Notes: generated from the sequence alone by a model not told the origin. Numbered from the stretch's first letter, positions 33,622-46,514 are shown. The stretch: DNA of 64,000 nucleotides from Dillenia suffruticosa (GCA_033439265.1 JAVTVX010000030.1:7513774-7577773); one strand, 5' to 3'. Numbers and translations: made by a program.

Positions 33622-36510
33622 CCGACCTTTCCTCTTCCCGCGGCTCTCCTTCGGCTGCTGCCCCGCACCTTCCATCGCCACCGCCGCCGCCGCCGCCGCC
33701 GGTATCTTCTCCTTCACCTTCTTCTCCTTCTTCTTCTTCTTCTTCTTTTTCTGCTTCTTCTTCTTTCTTCCCGCGACTCTCTCTCCTTTCTGCAGTCGCG
33801 ATCGTTCGCGATCTCACCTCCTTCGCAAGCTCCGCCGAGCGCCGCCACCGCGCGATCTTGCTTCCGTCCGCGAACAGCCGCCACCAGCAGCAACCCCTCC
33901 TTCTGCCACCATCGCGCGAGCTTGAGTGCTCCACAGCGCGACTGCAGAACCTCCGCGAGCGCAACCCGCCCTTGCACACGACCGAGCCAGCGAGCGCGCG
34001 AGCAGGCGCGCGAGCAGGCGAGCACACGACCGAGCCAGCGAGCGAGCGAGCAGAGCGCGCGAGCGCACAGGGGCGCGCAGTAGCGCGAGAGCGCGCACGT
34101 GCCAGCGCAGCTCACGGGTGCGCGCCAGCACACGGGCGAGCACCAGCCCGCGGGCCACTGTCAGCCCGCAGGCCCATCAGCTGCAGGTCCACCGGCCCAT
34201 CGGCCCGCCAGCCCGCTGGCCCGCAGACCAGCGAGCTCGTTAGCTGTAGCCCACGAGCCCAGTCCGGCCCGTGGCCCACGAGCCCGCGACGGTCCGTGAC
34301 GGCCCACGAGCCCGTGACAGCCCACAAATCTCCACGTAGGTAAATGACTTAGGGTTTTGCTTCGGATCTATGTGTTTAGATCTAACAAATAAATCTTGTT
34401 TTGATAGGAAACCTTACAGACTTTGGAGTGACCGAAACGACTTTCGGACGAGACTCGGCGCTTCGAGAAAACCCTAGGTGAGGAGATTTCAGCTTTAATT
34501 GATAAATTGGATGAATCTAGGATTGAATCTAAGATGAAAGGTTTTGTATATGTTTAGAGTGTAAGTGGAATGCGAATAGAATACAATTTCTGAAATGATT
34601 ATATGTGACTTTGAAAGTTAAGTATAGAATGTTATAGAAATTGAATGATCTGATACGAAAGAAGCGTATTATAGAATCACAAAATCATGTCGAGTGAATT
34701 CGAATAGTTTCTTTAGAGTTAAACTTTGGAATATGCATGAAAGTATCTGGGTTGTAGGGATAGATTGAAATGAGCCGTAAAGTGGAGGATATTATACATT
34801 TCATGTCTTTCGGATAAACCCTAAAAATGCTTGAGAAAATGATATTCAATTTTGATGATCTGATTAGGTTGATCTTTTTGGAGACTCGAGGAAGCAGATC
34901 AGATTTGATTAGTTTTGAAAATAGGGAGTGACCACCCTCCCTAGAACAGTGAGTGGGATTTTGACATTCGCTATTGATTGAAAACCATGTTTCAAAAATA
35001 TTTTTAAATGACATATTTCTGTAAATGTCTGATTGGTAGAATTTTCGAATATTTGATGAATGTTTTGTGACCTTTGGAGTGTCTTAACTGCTGACTTTAT
35101 TGATATGCATCCATGAGTTTTGATAAACGTATATTGTGCCACATTTTCGACATATTGATATGTTTTAAATACTTCCACTGCATTGGCACATGGTTTTAAA
35201 TGGATTTACTTACACATTTGGGCTGTATGCCCGGCCGACTTTATGATATTATGTTTTGGGCTGTATGCCTGGCCGACTTTATGATATTATGTATTGGGCT
35301 GTATGCCCGGCCGACGTTATGATATTATGCATGGGGCTATATGCCCGGCCGACTGGTGATGGGATGCATGGGGCTACGTGCCCGGCCGATATGATATTGT
35401 GATCCGTAGCTACGAAGGACATCTGGTAGAAGCACCCCCTGTGCCCGGATACGCTTCGGCCGGAGGTATCCGCCAGATCGTCGTGTGTATGGGTGCCCCA
35501 GGTTGACCCTCATCGGAGAGGACGTTGAGTACGGCTCCGTCTAGCACCAGGCGGGGGCACCATACACGGCCGACTAGTTATATGTACATTATTATTATTT
35601 ACAGGCTAGTTGGGGTAGTCTGTGGCCAACATTGGGGCAGAGAGCCATTATTTAATACTTGCATTTGGAAAAACCCCCAATGCGCCGTCCTTGGTCGAGG
35701 TAGACCATTGTCGGGAATATTTTATTGGCCGGCTCTTCACGACATTGATGTAAATATTGAATGCATATCTTGTTTTCTGATGTGTGCGTATTATATGTGA
35801 TTTTGAAATAACATGATCGGTTTGCAAACTGTGGATATTTTCTTATGCTTTGACACTCCAAGTTTACCCTAGATATTGATAGTATGATGTCAATCCCCTC
35901 ACTTACTGAGTATCCTCCCATAGATACTCACCCCTCACTTTCTTTCCCACAGGATTAGTGTTGGACCGAGGAGATATCACCGGGCTTGGGTATGGATATT
36001 TTCCATCTCTTCCGCTACGATGATTGGTGATATTGTTATGTATTGGAGATTTTAGTTTGACCATTCCATTTATCTAAATTTTTGGGATGACTGTATAAAT
36101 TATGGACTTTTATTCGTGAAACTTTCGTATTGATTATTTCATTGCATTGAGACATTTGTAAATATTTAAAAATAATTTGGGAATTTATTTTATATATGCG
36201 TAGAATTTAAATCCGCTCGGTGTGGCGGCTACTCATGCTCTAGTTGGGCATGACAGTAGAGGTCTGCTGCTAGGACTGCTAGAAACTTATAGCCTTGCGT
36301 TGTTCTGGATGTTGGCTGTGGTATTTGTTGATTTTGGAGAGGCCGGAATGGCCATTTACTTATTTTTTTTAGGATGAATATGATATACAGGTGAAATTGT
36401 ACTCGGGAAACCTCCGATTTATGGGAGATTTTATCCGATTTTCTGTAAAAATACAGCCGGCATCCAGGGACAACGGGCGACTGTTCACTATCTCAGTTCG
36501 GGGCGTGACA
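33515..36510 (+). repeat. 3' LTR
   Basis: It begins TGTAACACCAAGCTAAAA and ends GGGGCGTGACA, followed by the target duplication AACTA. It is nearly identical to the 5' LTR apart from scattered substitutions and length changes in the GC-rich tract around 34000-34060. Confidence 0.93.
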
Positions 36511-37094
36511 AACTACGAAGAAAATTTAAGATTTTCCTCCAAATTGCAGCATAAAATATAAATTTGAATCCTACAGGATCTGCATCAAGGTCTATTGAAA
36601 ACAGAATATCTCAACCTCGCTAGAGTAAAGACAAACATCAAACAAATTCACAAGATACCAAAACCAATACCCACGTAGAAACTATCATGTGGGGGTTTCA
36701 TCAAAAGCAAAATCATATGCAGATTCGCTTAAGAACAAATATTTAATCAAATAATTAATAAAGAGCAGGGATATCGTACAAAGGAAAAGCAGAAACCCCC
36801 AGATTCCAAGCAAGGCTTCCGATGTGCAATTTTTTCAGGAAAATCCAGGTGAAACTTTAGTGGAACTCAAACAGATCAAAAACCCCATGTCCAGAAAGAA
36901 ACAACGCAAGATTGAAAGGAGAAAACAAGAGGAAAGAAATTTAAAAGAGAAAACTAAAATCGTTCCATGAATCCTTAAGAAGCAATACAACAATTAAAAA
37001 AAAAATATCAGGCACAAATTGATGGAAAGCAACCAAGACAAACGAAAATGAAAAACAATAGACGAAAGGGATTTTTCAAGTGAAACGAGCATAC

Positions 37095-37180
37095 CTCAAT
37101 CGCCGATTTGATAGTTGGCTCGCTTTTTTTGATTTTGGAGAGGAGAGATAAATGATTAAATCTTTGGGGCAGCGTTGTGC
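37095..37180 (-). other. 5'-UTR exon of glycine-rich protein gene copy 2 (start approximate)
   Basis: This is the counterpart of 7907 to about 7990 in copy 1, ending at the same GATTGAG|GTATGC donor. The TATA-like GATATAACGG is conserved upstream near 37190. The start is estimated. Confidence 0.4.
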
Positions 37181-38937
37181 ACCGTTATATCGGGACCCGG
37201 TCAGGTGTTGCGTGTGTATTGCTTTTTGTTGACGCGTGTGTTAACACGTTCTGCCCGTCTCGACTCGCTCATGGCGCCCCCCCACCGCACGTAAGAGTGA
37301 GTCTTTCTTCTTTCAATTCTGGATAAGAACAGAACCCGATGCCTTAATCCTTAACCATTAAGCGTGTCAATAAATTATCCAAAAAATCGGCCGGTTTTAG
37401 TTTTAATTTAAAATGGTTTTAATTTTGATTTTGGTTTTAAATAATTTTGATTCGGATTATAGAATCAAAATTAAAAATAAAATAATAAAAAATATATATT
37501 AATCTTTTTTGTTAAAAATATAAAAAATATGACTAATTAATAATAAAATAAATTTAATTAAACTCGTTAACACAACATTTTAATCCCCATTTTACTGTCC
37601 ATGAAAGTGAATTTATCCATACATAATAATTTTCAAAATAAATATTTATTATCTCATTAAATTTGTAAACTAACTTATTTAAATTAATTTTGCTAATATA
37701 AAATTTATATGTGTTTTTATAACTGAATTTTAATAATTATACTATATTTAACATTAATTAAAATAAAAAATAATAACTGTTTTGAATATTTTCAATTCTT
37801 AATATAACTTATTTTATGATCAACAAATTAAAGAATATACAAATTTCAATTAAAATCATTTGTTCAAATTGAAAATCAGTGATTCAAAATGTTAATTTCT
37901 AGTTTAAAAAAAATGAGAAGCAAAATCGAATTTTTAGACACAAATTTGATTTCAACTTTCAAATCGTAATCTAGTTAATGATTCACTGTTAATTATCATT
38001 TGATCTAAACCATGACTGCATATAAAATGGGTATTATACTTCAAAAATAATCATATCTGAATTTATTTTGAGCGATTTAAGATGAAAATCAAGAAATGTT
38101 TGGATCAATTAGCAAGATTTTTAATAAAATATACACTTTATCATATTTAAAATTTATTTATGGATAAATACAATTACCACCTTTGCCCTTTATAGTTTGT
38201 GTTTTCAACCACACATTTATGACTATTTTCAATTCTGATCTCACGTCATTGAGACTCAAGGAAAGGGCTTAAATACTCTAAAACAGCTTCAAATCCAGGC
38301 TAAGCATGAACACCCTACTTTTGACTTGTGGGGTCCATAAATAGTCTCAACTCAAATCTTCTTCTCCTATGAAAATTTAATTCTGATAAGAAAAATTGAG
38401 GTATATTATTACCATGATAAGGAAAATTATGATGCTAAATGTGCCAAAATTGTAATTGAATTTTAAGATTAAATATTTAATTAATTTTTTTACAATTATT
38501 GTTGAATTTTTTATAAAATTTAATAATAGAACACATTGATGTCACACTAGAAACAATTTTTTTAATACATAATATTTAAATCAATGTCACCTATGTTTAA
38601 TAGTAAAATACTAAGTTTTTTTTAAAAAAATCTCAAATTTAATTCTTAAAAATGAAAAGACAGATGTCGAAAAAGATAACCCATAAATTGAACTTTATAA
38701 TTATTAGAATCGAATTAATAATACCGATAATTAAATAAAAATAAAAATACCTAATGTTTAAAACTAATATTCTCGACAACAATTTAATGAAATTCCATAG
38801 TAACACCCGCCTTCCATCTCTCATCCCATGTATAATTAAACATGTAACTTCAATTTTTAAGGTAACGAACCAAAAGAATCAACTTTCTCCAAATGCCACA
38901 TGCAGTTGAGGAAGGGGTGTGCGAAGCAACTGCCCTC

Positions 38938-38972
<35 letters not shown>

Positions 38973-39846
38973 ATTTTACTATATAAAATTTTAGAAAATT
39001 TACCCCTAAATGATATTCGCACCCTAGAAATTATAATTTATTCACCAAAAATCATGAGTTGCCCTGAAAATTTTTCTTTTTAATTTATTTTTTAAATAAA
39101 TTCAAATGTCATTTGCTCCCTCAAACTTTTTTTATTTGCAAACAATTGAAAGCAAACAAATACTCCCTTAAAACCTTTATTTTTCACTCATATGCATGAT
39201 ATACCTTCTTTTATTTATTATGTTGATTACAGTCACCGGTGAATGCTTGTGACGCTTGATTTTACCCCCGATCTTAGGCTTTATTCTTTTATGTCGATCA
39301 ATAGTAGAGCTAGCAACACCTGATCTTACTCGGGCTTAAGGCTCGCTTTTTACCTTCCTCAGTCTTTCCAATCACAGAGTAACTCCAAATTAACCTTTAT
39401 AAAAAATTTTGAACCCTTAGAACATCTGATTGAATTGTCAACCCTAAATTTTTACTAATAACGCTTGAATTGCCTTCAACATGCATTTTTTATGTAAATC
39501 TTAACCTCCAACTCTAAATCCCAATAAGATATGGATTTCTCTCCCTTTTCTCTCTCTAGTGAAATCTATAATCAAGAATAAAACATTTTTTTTATTGTGT
39601 TTGAAAGTGTGAATGGGAAACAAAAATTGTACATTTAGGCAAAACTAATGAAAAAGATAAGAATGACGAGAGAGAGGAAATAAACCAAATATTTGACTTG
39701 AAGGAACTTGTAATAGGTTTCAATATTACATCCCTCCCTGCCTCCTTTGTTTTCTTCTAAAAAGGCGTAGAAGCAGGATGGGTCACTTCAAATATGTATA
39801 GACTATTGGGCATTGAGCCTAGTAATTCCGAAGAATAAATATCTAG
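37181..39846. other. AT-rich DNA: end of duplication copy 2, then unassigned
   Basis: This duplicates about 8000-9850 up to the TA run at 38940-38968, without the 66 bp seen at 8201-8266. After that the sequence is AT-rich and single-copy in the window. I see no gene or clear element. Confidence 0.55.
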
Positions 39847-39851
39847 TTCCC

Positions 39852-40404
39852 TGATAGAGATAAATTTAGTGTAATATTCGTGATTTATTTTATATTATTT
39901 TTGGATAAATATTACACTAATCTTGAGTGTTTGTTGTGCTAGAATCGTTGGAGGTCATTTATGAAGGAAGGTAAAAAAATTGAGAAAAAATTAGTAATAT
40001 GGCATGCAAAAGGAAATCCGGACAGAAATACTCGACCGTCAGCACATGGGCATGCCAATTTCAAAGGAGTTGGATTACAAAATTGGGAGTATGAATATTG
40101 AAGATCTTATTGCCTTAATTGGATTTTGAGAATTTAGGAATTTTTGAGTGTATTTATTTAACTTTGGGGTTGTAAAAATATTTACAAAATTTCTTTATTT
40201 TGATAACTTAGATTTTTAGAATTTTTACATTTAGTTTAAATTGGGTAAAAGAGATGTAATCCCATATTTTTTGGATCTTTAGTTGGTTTTTGGGAAACCA
40301 TAAAATAGAAATGGACCCTTTAGGTTATTTTTGGGAAATTAGTTTTCATTAATATATATAAGGCTTTTACATTCTCACGAGAAAGAGAGTTTTACTTCAT
40401 TGTG
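39852..40404 (+). repeat. Left LTR, incomplete
   Basis: This matches 42094 to about 42650 and then diverges just after GAGTTTTACTTCATTGTGAC. Confidence 0.85.
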
Positions 40405-42093
40405 ACAGCCTTCTGCGGACTCATGGCAGGCACCGAACGAGCGTTTGTTTCGTTTCGATCACAACTTGATGGCCTACATCGAGTGTGTTGGTTTTCGTCT
40501 ACCATTCCCACCACCACCATAGGAGAGTATTGTTCTATCCTACCTTTTAGTTTGTTTCTTTATTTTTGTATGTTCTCTTGCTTTCTTTTACTCTTTCTTA
40601 ACTTAGGCATACATTGGGGACACTATATAATTTAGGTGTGGGGAACAGCTTAGTAGTTTTCTATATATTTTTAATTCTTGCCTGATGATAGGATTATTTC
40701 GATCTTACTTGTTTGTTTGATTTAGGGATTAATTTATAAAAAAAAAAAAAAAAAAAAAATTCTTTCGAGCTCTCTTAGTTAATGTGCATGGTTTGGTTAG
40801 CTGAAAACATATGAAGAATGACATATATCAATGGTCTTTATACCGGAAGTGGCTATTCATATCTTTACTAGTTTTTTTTTAATGATAAACATGTGAGATT
40901 TGATACAACCGCATTTAAAAGTGAGATTTTGAGCCTAAAGCGAGCAAATTCATTTTTTGTGCTCGGAATTTCTTTTCCTGAGTGAATATCACACTTGGAT
41001 TGGTTATTTTAGAAGTTGCATTGTTATACATTTCGAGATCACATTTAGGGTTTTATACATTGAAATGACAAAGACACCTAGGTTTTACCCCACTTTGGCT
41101 TGCGTAAAAATCCGTACCTTGATTTATAATCCACTTAGTGAACCAATTTGATCCTGAGATCTTTTTCTTTCTTCACAACCTTTCAATACAACACCACAAT
41201 CCTATTTTTGGCTTGCGTTTCAACCCTCTTGTACCAAGAATTTATGTAATTAATTGCATAATTTTAATTATGTTTTTGTCTCATTGGGAAAGTGTCAACT
41301 TGATTGTTGACCTTGATACTTTCATTACTATGAAATGAAGATGGAATTCATGATTATGAAAGGAAGAAAGAGTTTGAGTTTTGTTCACCATTTGTATTGA
41401 GATACTCTTCAAAAAAAAAAAAAACAAAAACAAAAAAAAAAGAGAAGAAGAGAAAGAGAGCTGTATCTTTTCATTTCAGTCATAGATCGAAAAAGTCTGA
41501 CATGTTTATGTATTCTTGACTATTGGGTATGTTGAGCACATGTGGGTATTAAGATCATGTATTTTTGGTGTGCTATTTGTGTGAGGCGAAAGTGTTCATT
41601 GTACAAGAAATTGTGTAATTAATTGCGTATTATCCTTGGTACCTTTTAACCCTTAATATTCCTTTTTATCCTACCCTTTTACCGAGCCACATTACAACCA
41701 AAAGAAAGACTTTTTGATTTTTGCATGAAATTTCAATTTTTAAGTGGTGGAAATTTGATATATTTGCAAGTATATGACAATGTCAATTCCAAAGTGTTAA
41801 TTTGAGTGATATTGACATATCCTTCATCTCTTGCTGAGTGCATTTGAGTGAACTCTTGGAGAGAAATGTTGAATTTTGTTGTTTTGATTGTACGAGAACT
41901 AGTGGGATTTGTAGTAGTTGCTCTTGTGTAAAGCACTGTGTAGTACATGTCATTTCGATTATGTTCTAGGCTTGACTCTATGGTGCTAATTAGCTTTGGA
42001 GCTTGGAAGAAGAAAAAATAATGGTTAGAACAATCTGTGTTTTATCTGAACAAGGATGCTTCAGGACAAGTATCATTTAGGTGTGGGGGAATT

Positions 42094-43575
42094 TGATAGA
42101 GATAAATTTAATGTAATATTCGTGATTTATTTTATATTATTTTTGGGTAAATATTGCATTAATCTTGAGTGTTTATTATGCTAGAATCATTGGAGGTCAT
42201 TTATGAAGGAAGGTGGAAAAATTGAGCAAAAATTGGTGATATGACATGCAAAAGGAAATCTGGACAGAAATACTCGACTGTCAGCACATGGGCATGCCAA
42301 TTTCAAAGGAGTTGGACTATAAAATTGGGAGTATGAATATTGAAGATCTTATTGCTTTAATTGAATTTTGAGAATTTAGTAATTTTTGGGTGTATTTATT
42401 TAACTTTGGGGTTGTAAAACTATTTACAAGATTTTTTTTATTTTGGTAATTTAGATTTTTAGAATTTTTACCTTTAGTTTAAATTGGGTAAAAGATGTAT
42501 AATCACATATTTTTGGGATTTTTAGTTGGTTTTTGGGAAGCCACAAAATAGAAGTGGGCCCTTTAGGTTATTTTTGGGAAATTAGTTTTCATTAATATAT
42601 ATAAGGCTTTTACATTCTCACGAGAAAGAGAGTTTTACTTCATTGTGACGGCTGCTGTGCATTGGAGGAGGATTCTCACGGCTGCACCCACACTTTTTCA
42701 TTGTTGAACATTTGTTTTCAATAATATTCATTATTTTAGTGAGTTTTTATTTTTATATGTATTCATTTTAATTTCTTTTCTAGTTGAACATTAGTTGAAA
42801 CTTGGATTCATGAAATTGCGAAATCTAAATGTGTTTATTCTTTCAACAATCATAGATATTTATTTAATTCCTGTACTTCTTGGTCATGATTTTCTAGAGT
42901 TTATTGAATAGTGGCCAATATTTAATAGATCTAGAATAATCTACAATTAATTAAAAAGGCAAATCCATAATTGTTTGTTGGTTTTAATAAAGTGGTAATT
43001 GGCATTCGTGTCATGGGAATAATATTCGTATCATGAGATTAAATGCTCTAATTTAAATGAACCCGATGTGTGTTTGTTAATTAGAATTAGGTCTCTCTAA
43101 ATCTTAATACTGTTGCGACCTTCAATCCTAAGAGTTTCTCTAGGGTTGACTCTCGACTAAAGAAATAATTAATGAGTTTCTCTTAATTATCGACGAAGTA
43201 AGGAGAGATTGGTCGTTGGGCGATTGTCGGCGACTATAACCAATTTATTTATGTATTGTTGAATTATCCTTGAATCAATGATCAATCGATTGAATCAAAG
43301 TGGAAACGAACCCTTTAACTAGGTTAATTTATCTTTATTTTTATTCATTGAATTTTGCCCGATTTTAATTTGTCGTTTTGTTATTTTGATTTTAATTCTT
43401 TATTTATTTAGATTTAGTAGTTAATTTAGTCGATTTAAAACCCCCAAATTTTATTTTAATTTTTATTACCTTAAAGAAAATAAATCTCCTTTTTCCCTGT
43501 GGATTCGATCCTACTAGCCCTAGACTCGTCTTTTCAAAATAGGTCATTTATTTTTTGTTGTCCAACGACACACCA
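42094..43575 (+). repeat. Right LTR (1.48 kb)
   Basis: It starts TGATAGAGATAAATTTAATG directly after a purine tract and ends before TTCCC. A GTGGATTCGATCCTAC motif near the end is typical of Tat/Athila LTR ends. Confidence 0.7.
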
Positions 43576-43580
43576 TTCCC

Positions 43581-45182
43581 CTCATAGCTAACTTGTTTGA
43601 TCACTTTGCAAAAGCTAGTTCTTTCACCAAACTACACTTCCAGAAATTGGTAGGTCGCATAGTTCAGGGCGACAAGCCAAAAACAACATGTGTCACTTGG
43701 TTTGATTCCGATAAACTTGTAAAGAACAACCAACATGTATAGCTGAAAAAATGATTGATGTTTTCTTCAAGAATGTTGTGAAATATTTGGAATTACCTGA
43801 TGACATTATTAATGATAGGGACTCATTATTTACTAGTAAATTTTGTACAGAATTTTTCAATTTGCTTGGTTTAGAATTAAAGTCTTCCATTACAAATCAT
43901 CCTCAAATAGATGTCAAAACAGAGAGAGGGTGAATGGGTTGTTGGAATAGTACTTGAGACACTATGTAACTACCAAGTAAGAAAAATTGGGTAAAGTTGT
44001 TGGACATCATATAGTTTGCCTATAATCTTCACCAAAGCTCTACCACAGGAAAAAGCTCTTCTAAGTCGGTGACAGACCAAGAGCCCTTTACTCCCCATGT
44101 GGTGGCTAAGAAGAAATATGAGATTAAGGATAAGTTTGGTTCATGGAGGGGAAGGGGGGAGATTTACTTCACCTGGTGGAAGCATATACATTTCTTCTAT
44201 TTTGTTTAGAAGGAGTGGAAGAGAAGGAAATGAGTATTATTTTTCCTTATTTGGTTGGAGTGAAAAATGGAGGAGGAGAGAGACAAAATTGGATAATACT
44301 CTCTTTAATCCTTGTAAAATTGAAAAAAAAGAAGAGAATAATTTTATTCACAATTTTTATTACAGTCTCAATCTATCCACAAGTGGAAGAAAAAAATTTT
44401 CTGACATAGAGAGGGTGCTATTTCGCCTCTTTTTGACTTCCATCCTTTTTTTACTCCGAAACAAACGAGAGTAATCTCTTATTTCACCCACATTTATTTT
44501 CCTTCCTCTTTTTTTCCCATATTTACTTCCCTTCCTCTTTTTCTCCTACACCCTAGTCAAACTTATTGTAAGTATCCTGCTGCAATCATGTATGTACAAA
44601 TGAGGCAATAGCTATTAGAAGAAGCCCGAGTTAGCCTTGCTAAAGTAGTTAGGAGAACACAAAAATTTGTAAACAGGAAGAGGAGATCTTTGTAGTTCAA
44701 TGAAGGAGACAAAGTGCTATTGAAATTAACTCTTCAAGTTTGGAAGAAAATCAGTTTGAAAATACCCCATAAGTGGTTGATTTCAAGATATGATGTGCCA
44801 TTCAAAATGATGCATAGAATTGGAAAAGTGGCCTATCACCTCAAATTGTCATACTGCATTAAGGTATATCTAAAAATTCCGTGTTAGTTTTGTAAAACCT
44901 TTTCACGTTGCTACGTGACATTGGTGTAGGTTTTAGCAATAAAAATCTCTCCTATAGTGAGAATTTAGTTTGGTGTCCAAGTATAAAAGATCTTGGATCA
45001 CAAGGTCATTAACTATAGCAAAAAGAGCAAAAGGATTGATTACTTAATGCAATGGAGATGGAGATCTATTAAGTAAGCTAGTTGGGAGAGAGATGTAGCT
45101 TTGTGGCATTTGGAAAACAAATCAAGAAATATTGAGAGTAACAACCGATAAAGACATCAGGCTCGCCCAATAGGGGGTGGTT
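43581..45182 (+). pseudogene. Chromovirus integrase/chromodomain fossil
   Basis: Forward frames give an integrase core piece (VFFKNVVKYLELPDD, INDRDSLFTSKF), the later KVLLKLTLQVWKKI region near 44720, and a chromodomain-like piece (KILDHKVINYSKKS, SWERDVALW) near 44975-45110. It ends at a purine tract before TGTAACACCC at 45183, where a 3' LTR would begin. It resembles the minus-strand fossil at 48239-58137, probably a related chromovirus. It is old and broken many times, and it is interrupted by a MITE-like insertion at about 44130-44567. Confidence 0.75.
44130..44567. mobile_element. MITE-like insertion
   Basis: About 440 bp of non-coding DNA interrupts the integrase-region fossil. It begins near ATAAGTTTGG and ends near CAAACTTAT, an inverted repeat of about 9-10 bp, with purine-rich left and pyrimidine-rich right halves (GGAGGGGAAGG against CCCTTCCTC) that could fold on each other. 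The target duplication is ambiguous because it overlaps the terminal repeat (TAAGT lies on both sides), so the superfamily is not assigned. Confidence 0.55.
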
Positions 45183-46500
45183 TGTAACACCCTGACACTT
45201 ATGTCGTACTCTGTGTCACAGCAAGGTGCATGCCAAAGGCCAAGGTGTGTGCGTTAGCTTGTCAAATGTAAGAATGGGGCAAATAGAGATTGACAATATG
45301 TTGTGACAATATTTGGTGAATTCTATAAGGCATTGAACAAGCATTAGGGATTTAGAATTATGGCTAAATGTTCACTAATTTAATCATGCTCAACATAGGA
45401 GGCAAACTTATATCCGTACAATAAATATTGACACTTGTAAATAAAATAGTGATGCATGCTAAAATAAAAATATATAATTTTTCAAATTATCATCACTAAC
45501 TTAATTACTATTTTATAAATTATAATCTTGCAATCCTTATAATAAATATCGACACTTGACACAATTATCCCTATGTTCAAAGTTGAATTTGGCAAGGAAT
45601 TCGCCTATCTTCTCGTCATAATTTGTTTTTTTCTCAAAATACAAAATTTGTAGGGGTTGAAACCATCTTTCTAATGGCAAGTCAATAAGAGCTCTCTAAC
45701 TCAAGATATGAATTTTCAAAGTTGACTCTTCAAACAGAATTTTTTGAATTTTTTAATCTGAGTTTCAAATTCAACTATGTTTTTTTTCTCATTTGCAAAC
45801 TAAATCTGAAGAAATAATGAACTAGGAAGTTGCAGTGCTATCTTTAAGCTTTCCAAAGACATTTGAATTATCTAATTTTGACAACCATAGCTCAAGATAT
45901 GAACCTTTAAATTTTTGCAGTTGACCACAATGTTACAAATTTTCAACATGCTGTAAACACTATTGACCAATTTGATTAGAAAATTTATCAAATTATACCC
46001 AAAACATACAAAAAGTATGAGAAAATTTAGATTCAAAATATGTATACAAAATGGACTTATCACTAGTGCTATTAGTTAGTGCAGTTGTTTAGTACCTTTA
46101 GTATAGCGCAAACAAGGCATTGGTGCAATGCAAGCAAGGCCTTGGTTTGGATGGTGAGGATCTTGGCACAACGATGAACATTGTTGGCACAAGCAGTTAG
46201 AGTTGTATTCATTCAGACAACAAAATGTATGTTGGCATGTCTGAGGAAAGACAAGTGACACAATAGACAAGTGTACACAATAGTTATCTTTGTCTTTTAG
46301 ATCCATGGACACTAGGGCAAGAGAATTCAAATGTTCAAATCAGGCACAACAATGAGGAAGTCATTCCTCTCTCTTGTAATTCAAATTATGCCCTAAGTAG
46401 TTTGAGTTGTAAACTGCACATGCCACTCGTCCTATGTAGTTAGGGACGGTAACTGTAAAAAATGTAGAAACTTAGTGATTGCAAGCCTTGTTGGTGGCAT
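45183..46500 (+). other. Probable 3' LTR start of the chromovirus fossil, then unassigned AT-rich DNA
   Basis: TGTAACACCCTGACACTTATG directly follows a purine tract, as an LTR start would. No partner LTR is in the window, so the right end cannot be placed. No gene is seen here. Confidence 0.4.
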
Positions 46501-46514
46501 TCTGAATCATGGCA

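Larger units (their letters stand above)
27569..36510 (+). mobile_element. Ty3/Gypsy LTR retrotransposon, Tekay/Del-like, with 5-bp TSD
   Basis: It consists of two LTRs of about 3 kb (27569-30532 and 33515-36510), a tRNA-Met primer-binding site, a gag-like region, remnants of pol and a purine tract. It is flanked by AACTA (27564-27568 and 36511-36515). The empty site is present in duplication copy 1 at 7323-7327. The 3-kb LTRs, the PBS and the gag type suggest the Tekay/Del lineage. The internal region is only about 3 kb, so much of pol is missing, and the element is broken in several places. The LTRs differ by about 1-2 per 100 bases in the stretch I compared, pointing to an insertion on the order of a million years ago or less. 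Confidence 0.93.
26578..37094 (-). other. 5'-UTR intron of glycine-rich protein gene copy 2, enlarged to 10.5 kb
   Basis: The splice sites are the same as in copy 1: acceptor next to 26577, donor after 37095. The intron is 1.57 kb in copy 1 and about 10.5 kb here because the element at 27569-36510 inserted into it in antisense to the gene. The leader exon lies at about 37095-37180. Confidence 0.6.
20339..38960 (+). repeat. Segmental duplication, copy 2 (split by an LTR element)
   Basis: This is the second copy, in the same orientation as copy 1. It corresponds to copy 1 over 20339-27568 and again over 36511-38960. The interruption is exactly one LTR retrotransposon flanked by the 5-bp duplication AACTA. 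Homology ends in a TA run at about 38940-38968, the same kind of sequence that ends copy 1. Immediately left of it lies an AAT microsatellite (about 20255-20302). The true left edge could lie further left if copy 1 continues outside the window. Confidence 0.95.
39852..43575 (+). mobile_element. Ty3/Gypsy-type LTR element, Athila/Tat-like, internally deleted
   Basis: Both ends begin TGATAGAGATAAATTTA (39852 and 42094), and TTCCC flanks the element on both sides (39847-39851 and 43576-43580). A purine tract with GGTGTGGGGGAATT precedes the right LTR, a feature of Athila/Tat-type elements. The middle (about 40405-42093) looks like the non-coding 3' part of the internal region, with no gag or pol recognisable. 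The left LTR is incomplete. It is a large-deletion fossil, with LTR differences of several per 100 bases. Confidence 0.75.

Noticed and set aside
39852-43575. A complete retrotransposon
   Set aside because: No gag or pol can be recognised and the left LTR is incomplete, so it is a deletion derivative.
43751-44474. A host gene in the 44-kb region
   Set aside because: The frames are integrase-fossil pieces and purine-rich MITE sequence.
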